From contig NZ_WBMR01000008.1 of assembly GCF_008923365.1 (NCBI RefSeq), positions 1 to 64,000 on the forward strand: DNA of 64,000 nucleotides. Reading direction: 5' to 3'. The position numbers were made by a program, and so were the translations under genes. Position 1 is the stretch's first letter; each line of letters begins with the position of its first letter. Positions 19,091-28,069 of this stretch are shown one piece after another. Below the pieces are notes generated by a model. The model ran no database searches and was not told the origin of the DNA. It was given only the letters and a program-made list of their open reading frames with translations. The stretch is from Actinomadura montaniterrae. GTDB taxonomy: Bacteria; Actinomycetota; Actinomycetes; Streptosporangiales; Streptosporangiaceae.

Positions 19091-19156
19091 CTGCTTTCGG
19101 GCTGCTTTCGGGCTGCTTTCGGGCTGCTTCCGGGCTGCTTCCGGGCTGCTTCCGGG
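19091..19156. repeat. Six 11-bp tandem repeats between convergent genes
   Basis: CTGCTTTCGGG occurs three times in a row (from 19091) and CTGCTTCCGGG three times (from 19124), filling 66 bases with no gaps. The two sub-types differ at one position, pointing to stepwise duplication. The array ends exactly at the stop of the winged-helix gene. Confidence 0.93.
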
Positions 19157-20350
19157 TCAGGCGGGGCCGGTCTTGAGGGCGGCTTCTACGAGGGCGCGGT
19201 CGACGCCGTCCGGGACGATCCGCTCGACGCGGACGTCGTCGCAGCCGACCCACGCCGCCGCACGCCACAGTGCCGTGGCCAGCGCCGCGGCGGACGCCTC
19301 CGCGCGGCCGGCGGTCCTGGTGGCCCACGGCTCGAACGACACCTGGCGGGCGACGAGGGTGCCGCCCTCCCGCGCCGGGTCGACCCGGCCGAGCAGGCGC
19401 CCGCCGGCCAGCAGCGGCATCGCGAAGTATCCGTGGACGCGCTTGTCCTTCGGGACGTACGCCTCCAGCCGGTGGTCGAACCCGAACACGCGGGACGTCC
19501 GCGCCCGGTCCCACACCAGCGAGTCGAACGGCGACAGCAGCGTGGTGGCGTGCCGCCCGCGCGCCGGGGCGGCGAGGGCCTCCGGGTCGGCCCAGGCCTG
19601 CTGCTTCCAGCCCGCCACCTTCACCGGGACGAGCCCGGCCGCCTCGACGACCGCCGCCACCTGGTCCTGCTTGAGCCGGTAGTAGTCGGCGAGGTCGCCG
19701 CGCGTCGCCACGCCGAGCGCCCGCCCCGACCGGGCGACGAGGGCCGTCAGGCACGCCTCGTCGTCCGGGTCCTGCGCGAGCAGCTCCGCGGGGACGGCCC
19801 GTTCCGCGAGGTCGTAGACCCGCCGCCAGCCCACCCGCTCGACGCACACGGCCTCGCCGATGTCGAGCAGCCACTCGATGCCGATCTTGTGCTCGCTCCA
19901 GTCCCACCATTCGGCGCTGGCCTTGGCACCGCCGAGCTCCTTCGTGGTCAGCGGGCCGTCCGAGCGCAGCCGGGCCCGGATCTCGTCGCAGACCCCTTCG
20001 GGGACCTTGTGCCAGCGCCAGCCCCGCCGCAGGTAGGCGCGGCGGCGGAACGCGAACAGCGGCCAGTCGCGCATCGGCAGGATCGACGCCGCGTGCGCCC
20101 AGTACTCGAACGCGCCGAACGAGCCGTTCCCCCAGTAGGCGGTCTCGATCGCGCCGCGCCCGACGGGCCCCAGCCGCGCGTACGGCACCAGTTCGTGCGA
20201 CCGGGCCAGCACCGAGATCGTGTCGAGCTGGACGGCGCCGAGCCGTTCCAGCATGCCCGTCACGCCGCCCCTCGGCCGCGGGGGGGGGGGGGGGGGGGGG
20301 GCGGGCCGGCGGCCCCCGGCCCCGGCGGCCGGGCCCCCGGCCTCGACCAC
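19157..20350 (-). CDS. Winged-helix DNA-binding protein of the YcaQ/AlkZ-like glycosylase family
   Basis: A protein of about 365-397 residues of the HTH_42 (YcaQ, crosslink-repair glycosylase-like) family. Recognised parts are MLERLGAVQLDTISVLARSHELVPYARLG, AFEYWAHAASILPM, a middle TTKELGG winged-helix stretch, the SPFDSLVWDRARTSRVFGFDHRLEAYVPKDKRVHGYF block and LLGRVDPARE. Family members unhook interstrand crosslinks or excise alkylated bases; catalytic activity here is inferred. The N-terminus is uncertain. The reading frame upstream of VTGMLERLG runs through a 22-base C run (coding strand) and gives poly-Pro instead of the usual helix. GTG 20350 is an outer limit; GTG 20263 or ATG 20254 are alternatives that would trim the domain. 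Confidence 0.8.
   Translation of the reverse strand: MVEAGGPAAGAGGRRPAPPPPPPPRPRGGVTGMLERLGAVQLDTISVLARSHELVPYARLGPVGRGAIETAYWGNGSFGAFEYWAHAASILPMRDWPLFAFRRRAYLRRGWRWHKVPEGVCDEIRARLRSDGPLTTKELGGAKASAEWWDWSEHKIGIEWLLDIGEAVCVERVGWRRVYDLAERAVPAELLAQDPDDEACLTALVARSGRALGVATRGDLADYYRLKQDQVAAVVEAAGLVPVKVAGWKQQAWADPEALAAPARGRHATTLLSPFDSLVWDRARTSRVFGFDHRLEAYVPKDKRVHGYFAMPLLAGGRLLGRVDPAREGGTLVARQVSFEPWATRTAGRAEASAAALATALWRAAAWVGCDDVRVERIVPDGVDRALVEAALKTGPA
20280..20301. repeat. 22-base G homopolymer at the 5' end of the winged-helix gene
   Basis: 22 consecutive G on the given strand, flanked by very GC-rich low-complexity sequence (20302-20343). On the coding strand of the adjacent gene it is poly-C, read as about seven prolines. 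Its length sets whether the start at 20350 is in frame with the body of the protein. Confidence 0.97.
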
Positions 20351-20409
20351 GCCCGCGATGCTAGGCCACAACACCGACAAAACCACATTGCCGGTAACCG
20401 GGTCGCGGG

Positions 20410-21177
20410 TCAGGTGATCTCGAGGAGCTTCTCCCGGACGGCGTAGACGACCGCTTCCATGCGCGAGTGGAGCTGGAGCTTCTCGAGGATGTTGCGGACG
20501 TGGTTCTTCACCGTGTTCTCGGAGATGAACAGCTCCCGCGCGATCTCCCGGTTGCCGAGACCGCGGGCGACGAGCCGCAGCACCTCCATCTCGCGCTCGG
20601 TGAGGCGGGGCGCGGGGACCTGCTGGGTGCGCTCCTCGCTCCGCTTGGCGAGCGAGGCGAACTCGGTGATCAGCTTGGACGCCATGGACGGGCTGATCAG
20701 CGACTGCCCGCCGTGCACGGCGCGGACCGCCTGCGGGACCTCGTCGATCGAGATCTCCTTGAGCAGGTAGCCACTGGCCCCGGCCTTGATCGCTTCGAAG
20801 AGGTCCTCCTCCTCGTCGCTGATCGTCAGCATCACGATCTTGGCGCTGGGCGCCGCGTCCTTGATCGCGGTACACGCCTCGATGCCGCTGCGGCGGGGCA
20901 TCCGGATGTCCATCAGCACCACGTCGGGCAGCAGGTCGCCGGCCATCTCGACCGCCTCGTGGCCGTCGCCGCCCTCGCCGATGACCTCGATGTCGTCCTC
21001 GGCCTGCAGCACCATCTCCAGGCCTCTGCGGAACAGCGCGTGGTCGTCGACGATGAGCACGCGGATCGGGTCGGCCGCATCGCCCGGCCGCGCGGCCCGC
21101 CGCTCGGCGGGGGTGGCGGCGGCGCCGCCCTGCCGGGGCACCGTCACGGCTTCGCGAGCCTCGGGATTCTCGCTCAC
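20410..21177 (-). CDS. NarL/LuxR-family response regulator
   Basis: A 255-residue transcription factor. A 38-residue Ala/Arg-rich leader precedes a receiver domain ([18 protein letters not shown]; phosphoacceptor Asp in [10 protein letters not shown]; Lys in SGYLLKEI). A LuxR helix-turn-helix follows ([43 protein letters not shown]). No histidine kinase gene adjoins it, so it is an orphan in this window. Homologues occupy the same place between hpf and secA in other actinobacteria. GTG 21177 has only a weak ribosome-binding site. A start further in, at GTG of VTVPRQ, would shorten the leader. Confidence 0.9.
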   Translation of the reverse strand: MSENPEAREAVTVPRQGGAAATPAERRAARPGDAADPIRVLIVDDHALFRRGLEMVLQAEDDIEVIGEGGDGHEAVEMAGDLLPDVVLMDIRMPRRSGIEACTAIKDAAPSAKIVMLTISDEEEDLFEAIKAGASGYLLKEISIDEVPQAVRAVHGGQSLISPSMASKLITEFASLAKRSEERTQQVPAPRLTEREMEVLRLVARGLGNREIARELFISENTVKNHVRNILEKLQLHSRMEAVVYAVREKLLEIT

Positions 21178-21529
21178 CTGAGTCGCGGCGTGGAGGAGAC
21201 GCCGCTTCCCCCCTTCACTGTCAGTGATCTGAAACTACCGGAGGGTCGGGGCTCCAGGGTCGCCCCCGGAGTTCTTCGCGGGGCCCGGGGTCGCCCCCGG
21301 AACGGTCGGGCCGGGACCGCCCCGGCGCGATACCGGCGGCGGCAACGCCCCTCAGCCCCTACGTTACGGGGTTTTCCGCCGTTCCCAGCGTCTCGCGGGG
21401 CCGACGTCTCCTGACAAAATCCGGGAGGGCCGGCCGGCCCGGACGCTCCACGTCACCCCGGCGGGGTGCGCGGGCCGTCCGGGGCCGTGCCGATCCCGGT
21501 GTCGCGTCCGCGTTCTCAGGCGCCGCTCC
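21178..21529. other. Intergenic region between hpf and the response regulator
   Basis: 352 bp with no gene. GGGTCGCCCCCGGA is repeated directly at about 21258 and 21289. CCCCGTAACGTAGGGG can be read on the minus strand around 21360-21375 as a short inverted repeat that might serve as a regulator site or hpf terminator. Minus-strand TAGTTT near 21229-21234 is a possible -10 box for the regulator gene. No strong promoter pair is visible. Confidence 0.4.
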
Positions 21530-22210
21530 TCACTCCTCGACGAGCCTGATCACTCCGTAGTCCCAGCCCCTTCTGCGGTAGACGACCGAGGGGTGCCCGG
21601 TGGCCTTGTCGCGGTAGAGGAAGAAGTCGTGCCCCACGAGTTCCATCTCGAAGAGCGCCTGCTCGATGCCCATCGGCTCGGCCTTGTGGAACTTCTCGCG
21701 GACGACGACGGGCCCGTCGCCCTCCATCGGGATGGGGACGATGCTCTCGTCCGCCGGCGCCCCGCTCCGCGCGGTGCCGGTCTCCTCCTCGGCGACCGCC
21801 GTCGCCGTGCGCCCGCCACCGGACGCCGGCTCCGGCACGGGAGCGGTCAGCGGCGTCGGCTCGGGGAGCGGTTCCATCGTGGCGAGCTTGGCGCGGCCCT
21901 TGCCGCCGTGGGCCTTGCGGCGCCCGCAGTCGCGGCGCAGCCGCGACTCCAGCTTGTCGAGCGCCAGGTCGAGGGCTCCGTAGCGGTCGTCGGCGGCGGC
22001 CTCGGCCCGGATCACCGGGCCGCGGGAGCGGATCGTGAGCTCCACACGTTCGCGCTGGTCGGCGAGCCGCGGGTTGCGTTCCTCGGACACCTCCACATCC
22101 ACGCGGATGACCTTCTGGTCGAGCCGCTCGATCTTGGCCAGTTTGCTGTCGACGTGCCGACGGAACCTGTCGTTGACCTCGGTGTGCCGGCCCCTCACGA
22201 TGATGTCCAC
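21530..22210 (-). CDS. hpf: Long-form ribosome hibernation-promoting factor
   Basis: A 226-residue ribosome-binding protein that pairs 70S ribosomes into inactive 100S dimers in stationary phase. The N-terminal S30AE domain (about 1-105) starts VDIIVRGRHTEVNDRFRRHVDSKLAKIERLD and contains the RYGALDLALDKLESRLRR helix. A Pro/Ala-rich linker leads to the dimerising C-terminal domain (about 165-226; PMGIEQALFEMELVGHDFFLYRD, VVYRRRGWDYGVIRL). This is the long form typical of bacteria lacking RMF. GTG 22210 is preceded by a GGGAGAAGGGGGG tract; upstream in-frame starts add non-conserved residues. Confidence 0.95.
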   Translation of the reverse strand: MDIIVRGRHTEVNDRFRRHVDSKLAKIERLDQKVIRVDVEVSEERNPRLADQRERVELTIRSRGPVIRAEAAADDRYGALDLALDKLESRLRRDCGRRKAHGGKGRAKLATMEPLPEPTPLTAPVPEPASGGGRTATAVAEEETGTARSGAPADESIVPIPMEGDGPVVVREKFHKAEPMGIEQALFEMELVGHDFFLYRDKATGHPSVVYRRRGWDYGVIRLVEE

Positions 22211-22902
22211 GCGGGACCCCCCTTCTCCCGGTTGCGATTCACGCCCGATCCGGGACCCCTGACGGCCCCGTACGGGCACCACAGCACGGTGGGTCGCACC
22301 CGCCCGGCCGACCTGGTCTTCGTCCCCACATCCGCCTGCTGAGGGGCTCGCGGCGCTCTCGCCACTACTGCCCTTCTCCCGGTTCGGGGGATGTCGGATC
22401 CCTCGACGGGGCAGGACTTACCTCTAAGGCGCACCGTGATCGGTCGACGAGAAGTCGCCTTACGTGGGCCGTTTCGCCTGCGCCTGGCATCGGCTAGCCG
22501 GATCGTCTGCCGTGCTCCTGACGAGCACTGCGATCCGACGCAACCACGGACCCGGGCGGGTGCCATGTCAGGAACGCTAACCCCTTACGCCACGAATGTC
22601 AGGGGGGTGAGGCGAGGAAAAACTCACTGAACGTCATCGAGGGCCACCACTGCGCCGTCCTCCGCCCCGCCCCCGCCGCGCGCCGGGGACCGCTGAGGCC
22701 CCTGGTTCCGGGCGGTCCGCGCCGTTGTACCGCGCAGGTCAGGCCGCCGTACCCGCCCGGTGAGTTTGAGAAAATCTGTACCCCCGCGATGAAGCGATGT
22801 GACCCGAATTACCCCCTATGTCGCCGACCGGTGCCCGGCCGCCGCTCTACGCGGCTACGTAAGGTAGCTACCTGCCGTTCCAGGACGCCGGCGTGAAGAA
22901 AG
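22211..22902. other. Gene-poor 0.7-kb region between comF and hpf
   Basis: I see no credible gene. Base composition dips locally, with A/T-rich patches at 22610-22640 and 22765-22825. Elements present are a palindrome AGGTAGCTACCT at 22862-22873 and a GTGCTCCTGACGAGCAC hairpin near 22513-22529. GGGGGTA also occurs twice on the minus strand, about 30 bases apart (about 22780-22820). The minus-strand promoter and leader of hpf must lie here. The length leaves room for a small RNA, but no known RNA motif was recognised. Confidence 0.4.
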
Positions 22903-23691
22903 TCACCAGCGCCGTCGCAGCGGGGTGGCCGCCACGGTCGCCGCCGCGACGACGTCCGCGCCCGCCGCCCGGAGCGCACGCGCCGCCTCGGCCAGCGACG
23001 CCCCGGTCGTGATCACGTCGTCGACCAGGACGACCCGTCGCCCGGCGAGAGCTGCTCGCCCGACCGCCTCCAGCGCGCCGCTCAGGTTGTCCCGGCGCGC
23101 CCTGGCGCCGAGCCCCGCCTGGTCGGCGACCCGACGGCACTGGCGCAGCCCACCCACCGCGACCACCGGGACGCCGCCCGCCCGCAGCCGCCGCACGGCC
23201 ACCGCCACGGCCTGCCTCATGGGATCGTGCCCGCGCCGCCGCGCCGCTCCCCGCCCCGACGGAACCCACACGACCGGCATCAGCTCCCCCGACGCCGCCC
23301 ATGCGCCGCCCGCAGCCGCCCCACCCGGCGAGGCCCCAGAGGCGCCATGCGGCGGCCCCGGCCCGCTCGGTGGGGGTGTCGTGGAGGCGGGGGGCTGTGG
23401 CGCCGGGAGGGCGGCGTCCACTGCTGTGGCCAGGGCCTCCCCTAGCGGGGTGGCCAGAGCCGTTCTTCCGTGCTCTTTGTAGGCGGAAAAGATCTTCGGG
23501 ACGGGGCCCTCGTAGGCGGCGACCGTCCACAGGGGTGGGAGACCCGGGGGTGCCGGGCGGGCCGGGCGGGCCGGGCGGGCGGGGCCGTACAGCGGTGCGG
23601 CGCAGGAGCCGCAGAGGAGGCCGGGCTCGCCGCCGCAGCCGGCGCAGGTCTCGGGGAGCAGGAAGTCGATCAGGTCGCCGAAGAAGCTCAT
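22903..23691 (-). CDS. comF: ComF-family phosphoribosyltransferase-like protein
   Basis: A 262-residue cytoplasmic protein of the ComF family, needed for DNA uptake in competent bacteria and of unclear role in actinomycetes. The N-terminal zinc ribbon is CAGCGGEPGLLCGSC. The PRPP-binding loop RRVVLVDDVITTGASLAEAARAL lies near the C-terminus, preceded by the family segment QAGLGARARRDNLSGA. Between them is an Ala/Pro/Gly-rich insert of about 45 residues (roughly 95-140) not usual in the family and probably disordered. ATG 23691 precedes MSFFGDLIDFLLPETCAGC, the normal N-terminus. It is the gene after lpqB in the leftward direction, 139 bp on. Confidence 0.9.
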   Translation of the reverse strand: MSFFGDLIDFLLPETCAGCGGEPGLLCGSCAAPLYGPARPARPARPAPPGLPPLWTVAAYEGPVPKIFSAYKEHGRTALATPLGEALATAVDAALPAPQPPASTTPPPSGPGPPHGASGASPGGAAAGGAWAASGELMPVVWVPSGRGAARRRGHDPMRQAVAVAVRRLRAGGVPVVAVGGLRQCRRVADQAGLGARARRDNLSGALEAVGRAALAGRRVVLVDDVITTGASLAEAARALRAAGADVVAAATVAATPLRRRW

Positions 23692-23830
23692 GGCCTCGAC
23701 GATCCCGGCCGGCGCCGGCCCCCGGAAGGCCCTCGCCGAAATGTGGATAACCGGCCCGCGACGTCGTCCACATTTCCGTGTTCCGGACGCAGGGCGCCGG
23801 GATTCGGGCTATGTGAGCGCGGCTCCGGGG

Positions 23831-25651
23831 TCAGTGCGCGTAGCTGGGGTCCCGCGCGGGGGTCGGGCAGATCCACTGGCTGTACGAGGTCACGGGCGGG
23901 CGCTGGCGGCACACCTGGTCCTTGCCCGACGACCACGTCCCGATCAGGACCGGGGAGCCCGGAGCCGCGGCGATGGTGCGAGGCTCGCCGAGGGCGCCGA
24001 CGCCCATGGACGTGATGGCGCTCCCGTTCACGGGCATCAGGTACGGCAGCGTCTGGGAGTCGCGCTTGGCGCGGCCGAGGACGGCGAGGGTGTCGTAGTC
24101 GCGCCAGGCCAGGTCGACGGCGTCCTGGAGTTCGGACGAGACGGGCAGGAACGATCCCACGTCCAGCGACCCGTCAGGGGTGGTGGCGATCCGGCCCATC
24201 TGGACCTCGGGCCGCCCGTCGATGCGGACGATGACGGCGGCGCGGACCCCGTCGCGGGCCACGTGGAACGCCAGCACCTGGCGTCCGCCGAGTCCCCAGT
24301 GGCCGGCCTTCACGGGCGCCTTGCCAGGGCGCCGGACCCACAGCCACGACGCCTTAGGAGTGCTCTCCACCGTCCACAGGGTGCCGTCGCGGCTCCAGGA
24401 GGGTGCGGTGAAGCGTGCGCCCTTGTGGGCGTTCAGCAGGACATGGATGGACGGGCTGCCCGCGACGGGCCCGGTGGTGACGAGCTGGCGGCCGTCCGTG
24501 CTGAGGCCCGCGAGCTCCTGGTAGTTCGGCGATACGGCCGGGTGGGACAGGCGTCCGGCGGCGCCGGTGACGACGGGCTGGGCATGGTCGCCCTGGAGGG
24601 TGCCGATGAAGCCGGCGGTGGCGGCGACGTAGGCGGTCTGGCGGACCTGCTCGTCGGGGTCCTGGCCGTCCGGGGAGTTCCCGTCCCAGGAGTGGACGGA
24701 CTGCGTGGCGTCGGAGCCGTCGGGCGTGACGGTCTCGCCGTCGATCTCCAGGCGCCAGCGTTTGATCTCCGAGAGCTGCCGCAGGGTCCAGCTGAGCTGG
24801 GCCGACATGCGCTCCACGTTGCCGCCGCGGGCCTCCTGCGTGAGGTCGACGATCGCGAGGTCCTTGTCGATGCGGACGCTGCCGCCGCGCAGCCTGGTCC
24901 CCTTGGGGAAGGCGCTCTGCACCGCGCCGTTGAGCCAGGACGTGGGGCCGGACAGGAGGGCCTGGACGAGCTGGGTGGGCAGCGTCTCGCGGTCCACCAC
25001 CGGCAGGAAGATGCCGTTAGGGACGAGCGTGTGTTCGTCAGGGGCGAAGAAGTACAGGTTGACGGTGCGCATAGCGCGCTCGACGTCGTCCTTGGTGAGG
25101 AACAGGCCGGCCTTGTCGTTGCCGGGCAGCCCGGTGATGCGCCATACGCCCTGCTGGGTCTTGGCCAGCTGGAAGTCGGCCTCGAAGCTCTTGGGAGCGG
25201 CGGTGTACTGGCCGTCGGAGTCGATCGTGCCGAGCTGGTCGCCGGTGATGTGCACGGTGGCCTGGTTGGCGGACGTCTGGTCCACGTGGGGGTCGACCGT
25301 GCGGCTCGACAGGACGTCCACGTACGGCCGTAGGCCGGGGTCCCAGGCGTTGGGGGTGCTGAGGTACTCCTTGGCGACCTTGTGGCCGTCGTCGAAGCTC
25401 GCGGAGGCGGTGAGGAAGCCGGAGACGATCTGGGTGGGTCCCCAGTCGGGCTGCGGGCTGACGGGGATGAGGCGGACGTACGGGTCGTCGACGCGTTCGG
25501 CCTTCTCGGCGGGCTTGCCGGTGACGACCTGACCGCCGGTGGGGACGTTGGCGCATCCGGTCGCGCAGAGGACGAGTACGGCCGCGACCGCGACGGCGGG
25601 CCGCACCCGCCGGTGCCGGAGGCGCAGCGTCGTACGGCGGTCGCCGGTCAA
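23831..25651 (-). CDS. lpqB: Lipoprotein LpqB, accessory to the MtrAB two-component system
   Basis: A 606-residue lipoprotein that modulates the sensor kinase MtrB in mycobacteria. The signal peptide ends at the lipobox ATGC, Cys33. A GerMN domain follows (about 210-330, with LVPNGIFLPVVDRETLPTQLVQALLSGPTSWL), then a C-terminal beta-propeller-like region (about 350-606; LAGLSTDGRQLV, SWSRDGTLWTV). I place the start at TTG 25651, where TTGA overlaps the mtrB stop and GGAGG stands seven bases upstream. The 52 further residues of the open frame lie inside mtrB and are not expected. Third gene of mtrA-mtrB-lpqB. Confidence 0.95.
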   Translation of the reverse strand: MTGDRRTTLRLRHRRVRPAVAVAAVLVLCATGCANVPTGGQVVTGKPAEKAERVDDPYVRLIPVSPQPDWGPTQIVSGFLTASASFDDGHKVAKEYLSTPNAWDPGLRPYVDVLSSRTVDPHVDQTSANQATVHITGDQLGTIDSDGQYTAAPKSFEADFQLAKTQQGVWRITGLPGNDKAGLFLTKDDVERAMRTVNLYFFAPDEHTLVPNGIFLPVVDRETLPTQLVQALLSGPTSWLNGAVQSAFPKGTRLRGGSVRIDKDLAIVDLTQEARGGNVERMSAQLSWTLRQLSEIKRWRLEIDGETVTPDGSDATQSVHSWDGNSPDGQDPDEQVRQTAYVAATAGFIGTLQGDHAQPVVTGAAGRLSHPAVSPNYQELAGLSTDGRQLVTTGPVAGSPSIHVLLNAHKGARFTAPSWSRDGTLWTVESTPKASWLWVRRPGKAPVKAGHWGLGGRQVLAFHVARDGVRAAVIVRIDGRPEVQMGRIATTPDGSLDVGSFLPVSSELQDAVDLAWRDYDTLAVLGRAKRDSQTLPYLMPVNGSAITSMGVGALGEPRTIAAAPGSPVLIGTWSSGKDQVCRQRPPVTSYSQWICPTPARDPSYAH

Positions 25652-27297
25652 TCCCCCGCCTCCAGTTCGGCGAAGAGGGGGCGCGCGTCGCCGGCCCCTG
25701 GCGGGACGAGCGGGAGGGGCGATCCGCGCAGTTCGGCCCCAGCGACGCGGGGCAGCGACAGGCGGAACTGGGAGCCGACGCCGGGTTCTCCCCAGGCCTG
25801 GAGCCATCCGCCGTGCAACTGGGCGTCCTCCCGGGAGATGGACAGCCCCAGCCCGGTGCCGCCGGTAGTGCGCGCGCGGGCGGGGTCCGCGCGCCAGAAG
25901 CGGTCGAAGACCATCTGTCCCTCCCCCGGTTTGAGGCCGACGCCGTGGTCCCGCACGGCGACGGCGACGGCGTCACGGTCGGCGGCGACCGACACCACGA
26001 TGTCCTCGCCCTCGCCGTGCTCGACGGCGTTGACGACGAGGTTCCGCAGGATGCGCTCGACCCTGCGGCGGTCCACCTCGGCCATACAGGGCTCGCCCGG
26101 GAGCTGGAGGACGACCTTGCTGCCCTTGCGCTCGGCTAGGCCCTGGATGTCGCCGACGACGCGCAGGACCAGGTCGCGCATGTCGAGCGACTCGGCGTCG
26201 AGCGTGGCGGCGCCGGCGTCGTGGCGGCTGATCTCCAGCAGGTCGGCCAGCAGCGACTCGAACCGTTCGAGCTGGCTCTGCAGGAGTTCCGCGGACCGTC
26301 CCACGGCGGGGTCGTCGAAGGTGTCGCGGTTCTCGTAGAGCATGTCGGCCGCGATCCTGATGGTGGTCAGGGGCGTGCGGAGCTCGTGGGAGACGTCGGA
26401 GACGAACTGGCGCTGCAGCTGCGACAGGTCCTCCAGCTCGCCGATCTTCTCCTGGAGGTTGGCGGCCATGTCGTTGAAGGAGCGGGCCAGGCGCGCGAGG
26501 TCGTCCTCCCCGCGCACGCGCATGCGCTCTTCGAGCCGTCCTGCGGCGAGCCTCTGCGCTCCTTGGGCGGCCAGCCGTACCGGGATGACGACCTGGCGCG
26601 TCACCAGTGAGGCGATGGCGGCCAGGAGCAGCACCAGGACGACCCCTACGCCGACCATGGAGCGGCTCACGTTGGTGAGGGTTCGCTGCTCCTGGTCCAG
26701 GGGGAACAGGTAGTACAGCTCGAACTGGCCGGACTTGCCGCCCACGATGAGGCCGCGTTCGGACGGGTGGCCGCCGACATAGGTGAGCTTGCCGTAGGTG
26801 TAGGCGCGTGCTCCACCGGGGGCGTGCTTCATCTCGTCCCTGAGCCGCTTGGGGACGCTCTCCTTGCGGAGCTCGTTGGTGGCGTACCCGTCGAAGTACT
26901 CGGCGGTGGTGTCGCGGATGTACACCTCGTACAGGCCGGACGGGCCGCTGCGCGCCTTCAGGCGGTTCACCACGGCGTTGAGGCGGCTGCCGTCCTCCGA
27001 GGCGGGCGACGTGCTGTTCCCCAGGTCCCGCTGTACCTGCGCCAAGCCCTCGTCCAGCTGGAGACGGGCCGCCTTGACCTTGCCGTCCATGAGCGCGGTC
27101 GACACCTGCTGCATCAGGAACACGCCCAGGATGGCCACCACGATCGCCGAGATGAACAGTGTGGAGGTGACCACCCGTACCTGGATGGAGCGGCGCCAGC
27201 GCATGTAGGCGCGGCTGGCCGTGCCGCGCAGGACGCGCCGCAGCGTCACCAGCCCGCACCGCACGAGCCGCTTCGCCCTCGTCATGTCGGCCTTCAC
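25648..27297 (-). CDS. mtrB: Sensor histidine kinase MtrB
   Basis: A 549-residue membrane kinase. Two membrane segments (about 43-65 and 218-240) enclose an extracellular sensor domain, then come HAMP, HisKA with FVSDVSHELRTPLTTIR (phosphorylated His304), and HATPase with NLVVNAVEHG and GGTGLGLSIS. MtrAB controls cell-wall hydrolases, division and development in actinobacteria. GTG 27297 or ATG 27285 can start the protein; both leave the same basic N-terminal region. It begins 79 bp after mtrA and is coupled to lpqB by a 4-bp overlap. Confidence 0.96.
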   Translation of the reverse strand: MKADMTRAKRLVRCGLVTLRRVLRGTASRAYMRWRRSIQVRVVTSTLFISAIVVAILGVFLMQQVSTALMDGKVKAARLQLDEGLAQVQRDLGNSTSPASEDGSRLNAVVNRLKARSGPSGLYEVYIRDTTAEYFDGYATNELRKESVPKRLRDEMKHAPGGARAYTYGKLTYVGGHPSERGLIVGGKSGQFELYYLFPLDQEQRTLTNVSRSMVGVGVVLVLLLAAIASLVTRQVVIPVRLAAQGAQRLAAGRLEERMRVRGEDDLARLARSFNDMAANLQEKIGELEDLSQLQRQFVSDVSHELRTPLTTIRIAADMLYENRDTFDDPAVGRSAELLQSQLERFESLLADLLEISRHDAGAATLDAESLDMRDLVLRVVGDIQGLAERKGSKVVLQLPGEPCMAEVDRRRVERILRNLVVNAVEHGEGEDIVVSVAADRDAVAVAVRDHGVGLKPGEGQMVFDRFWRADPARARTTGGTGLGLSISREDAQLHGGWLQAWGEPGVGSQFRLSLPRVAGAELRGSPLPLVPPGAGDARPLFAELEAGD

Positions 27298-27376
27298 GAG
27301 GGGTCCCGGGGGCGGGGTGGCGTGGCGGTCATCGGCGTGCCGTTCCGGCTGTCACGAGGGGCGCGGGACCGGGGGG

Positions 27377-28069
27377 TCAGGCGGGCCCGGCCTTGTAGCC
27401 GACGCCGCGCACGGTGACGACGATCTCGGGCCGCTCGGGGTCCTTCTCGATCTTGGCGCGGAGCCGCTGGACGTGGACGTTCACCAGGCGGGTGTCGGCG
27501 GCGTGCCGGTACCCCCAGACCTGCTCCAGCAGGACCTCGCGGGTGAACACCTGGCGGGGCTTGCGGGCCAGGGCGACGAGCAGGTCGAACTCCAGCGGGG
27601 TCAGCGGGATGTGCCGGTCGGCGCGCTTCACCGAGTGCCCGGCCACGTCGATGGTGATGTCGCCGATCTGCAGGGTCTCGGGGGCGGGCTCGTCGGTGCG
27701 GCGCAGGCGCGCGCGCACACGGGCGACCAGCTCCTTGGGCTTGAACGGCTTGACGATGTAGTCGTCGGCGCCCGATTCGAGGCCGAGGACGACGTCGACG
27801 GTGTCGCTCTTGGCGGTCAGCATGACGATCGGCACCCCGGACTCGGCGCGGATCTGCCGGCAGACGTCGATGCCGTCGGCGCCCGGCAGCATCAGGTCCA
27901 GCAGCACCAGGTCGGGCCGGGTCTCCCGGAACGCCTCGAGCGCCTTGTCGCCGTCGTGCACGAACGACGGCTCGAAGCCCTCGCCCCTCAGCACGATGCC
28001 GAGCATCTCGGCGAGCGCGAGGTCGTCGTCGACGACCAGTACACGTCCTCTCATGGCCCTCATCGTCAC
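27377..28069 (-). CDS. mtrA: OmpR-family response regulator MtrA
   Basis: A 230-residue response regulator. The receiver domain starts RVLVVDDDLALAEMLGIVLRGEGFEPS, with phosphoacceptor Asp58 in LLDLMLPG and Lys in IVKPFKPKEL. A winged-helix DNA-binding domain follows (LTPLEFDLLVALARKPRQVFTREVLLEQVWGYRHAADTRLVNVHVQRLRAKIE) and ends in VGYKAGPA, almost identical to mycobacterial MtrA. GTG 28069 or the internal ATG 28054 may be the start. Divergent from an envelope operon across a 420-bp region. Confidence 0.97.
   Translation of the reverse strand: MTMRAMRGRVLVVDDDLALAEMLGIVLRGEGFEPSFVHDGDKALEAFRETRPDLVLLDLMLPGADGIDVCRQIRAESGVPIVMLTAKSDTVDVVLGLESGADDYIVKPFKPKELVARVRARLRRTDEPAPETLQIGDITIDVAGHSVKRADRHIPLTPLEFDLLVALARKPRQVFTREVLLEQVWGYRHAADTRLVNVHVQRLRAKIEKDPERPEIVVTVRGVGYKAGPA

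Noticed and set aside
19091..19156. CRISPR array
   Set aside because: The 11-bp units are contiguous with no spacers and no cas genes are near.
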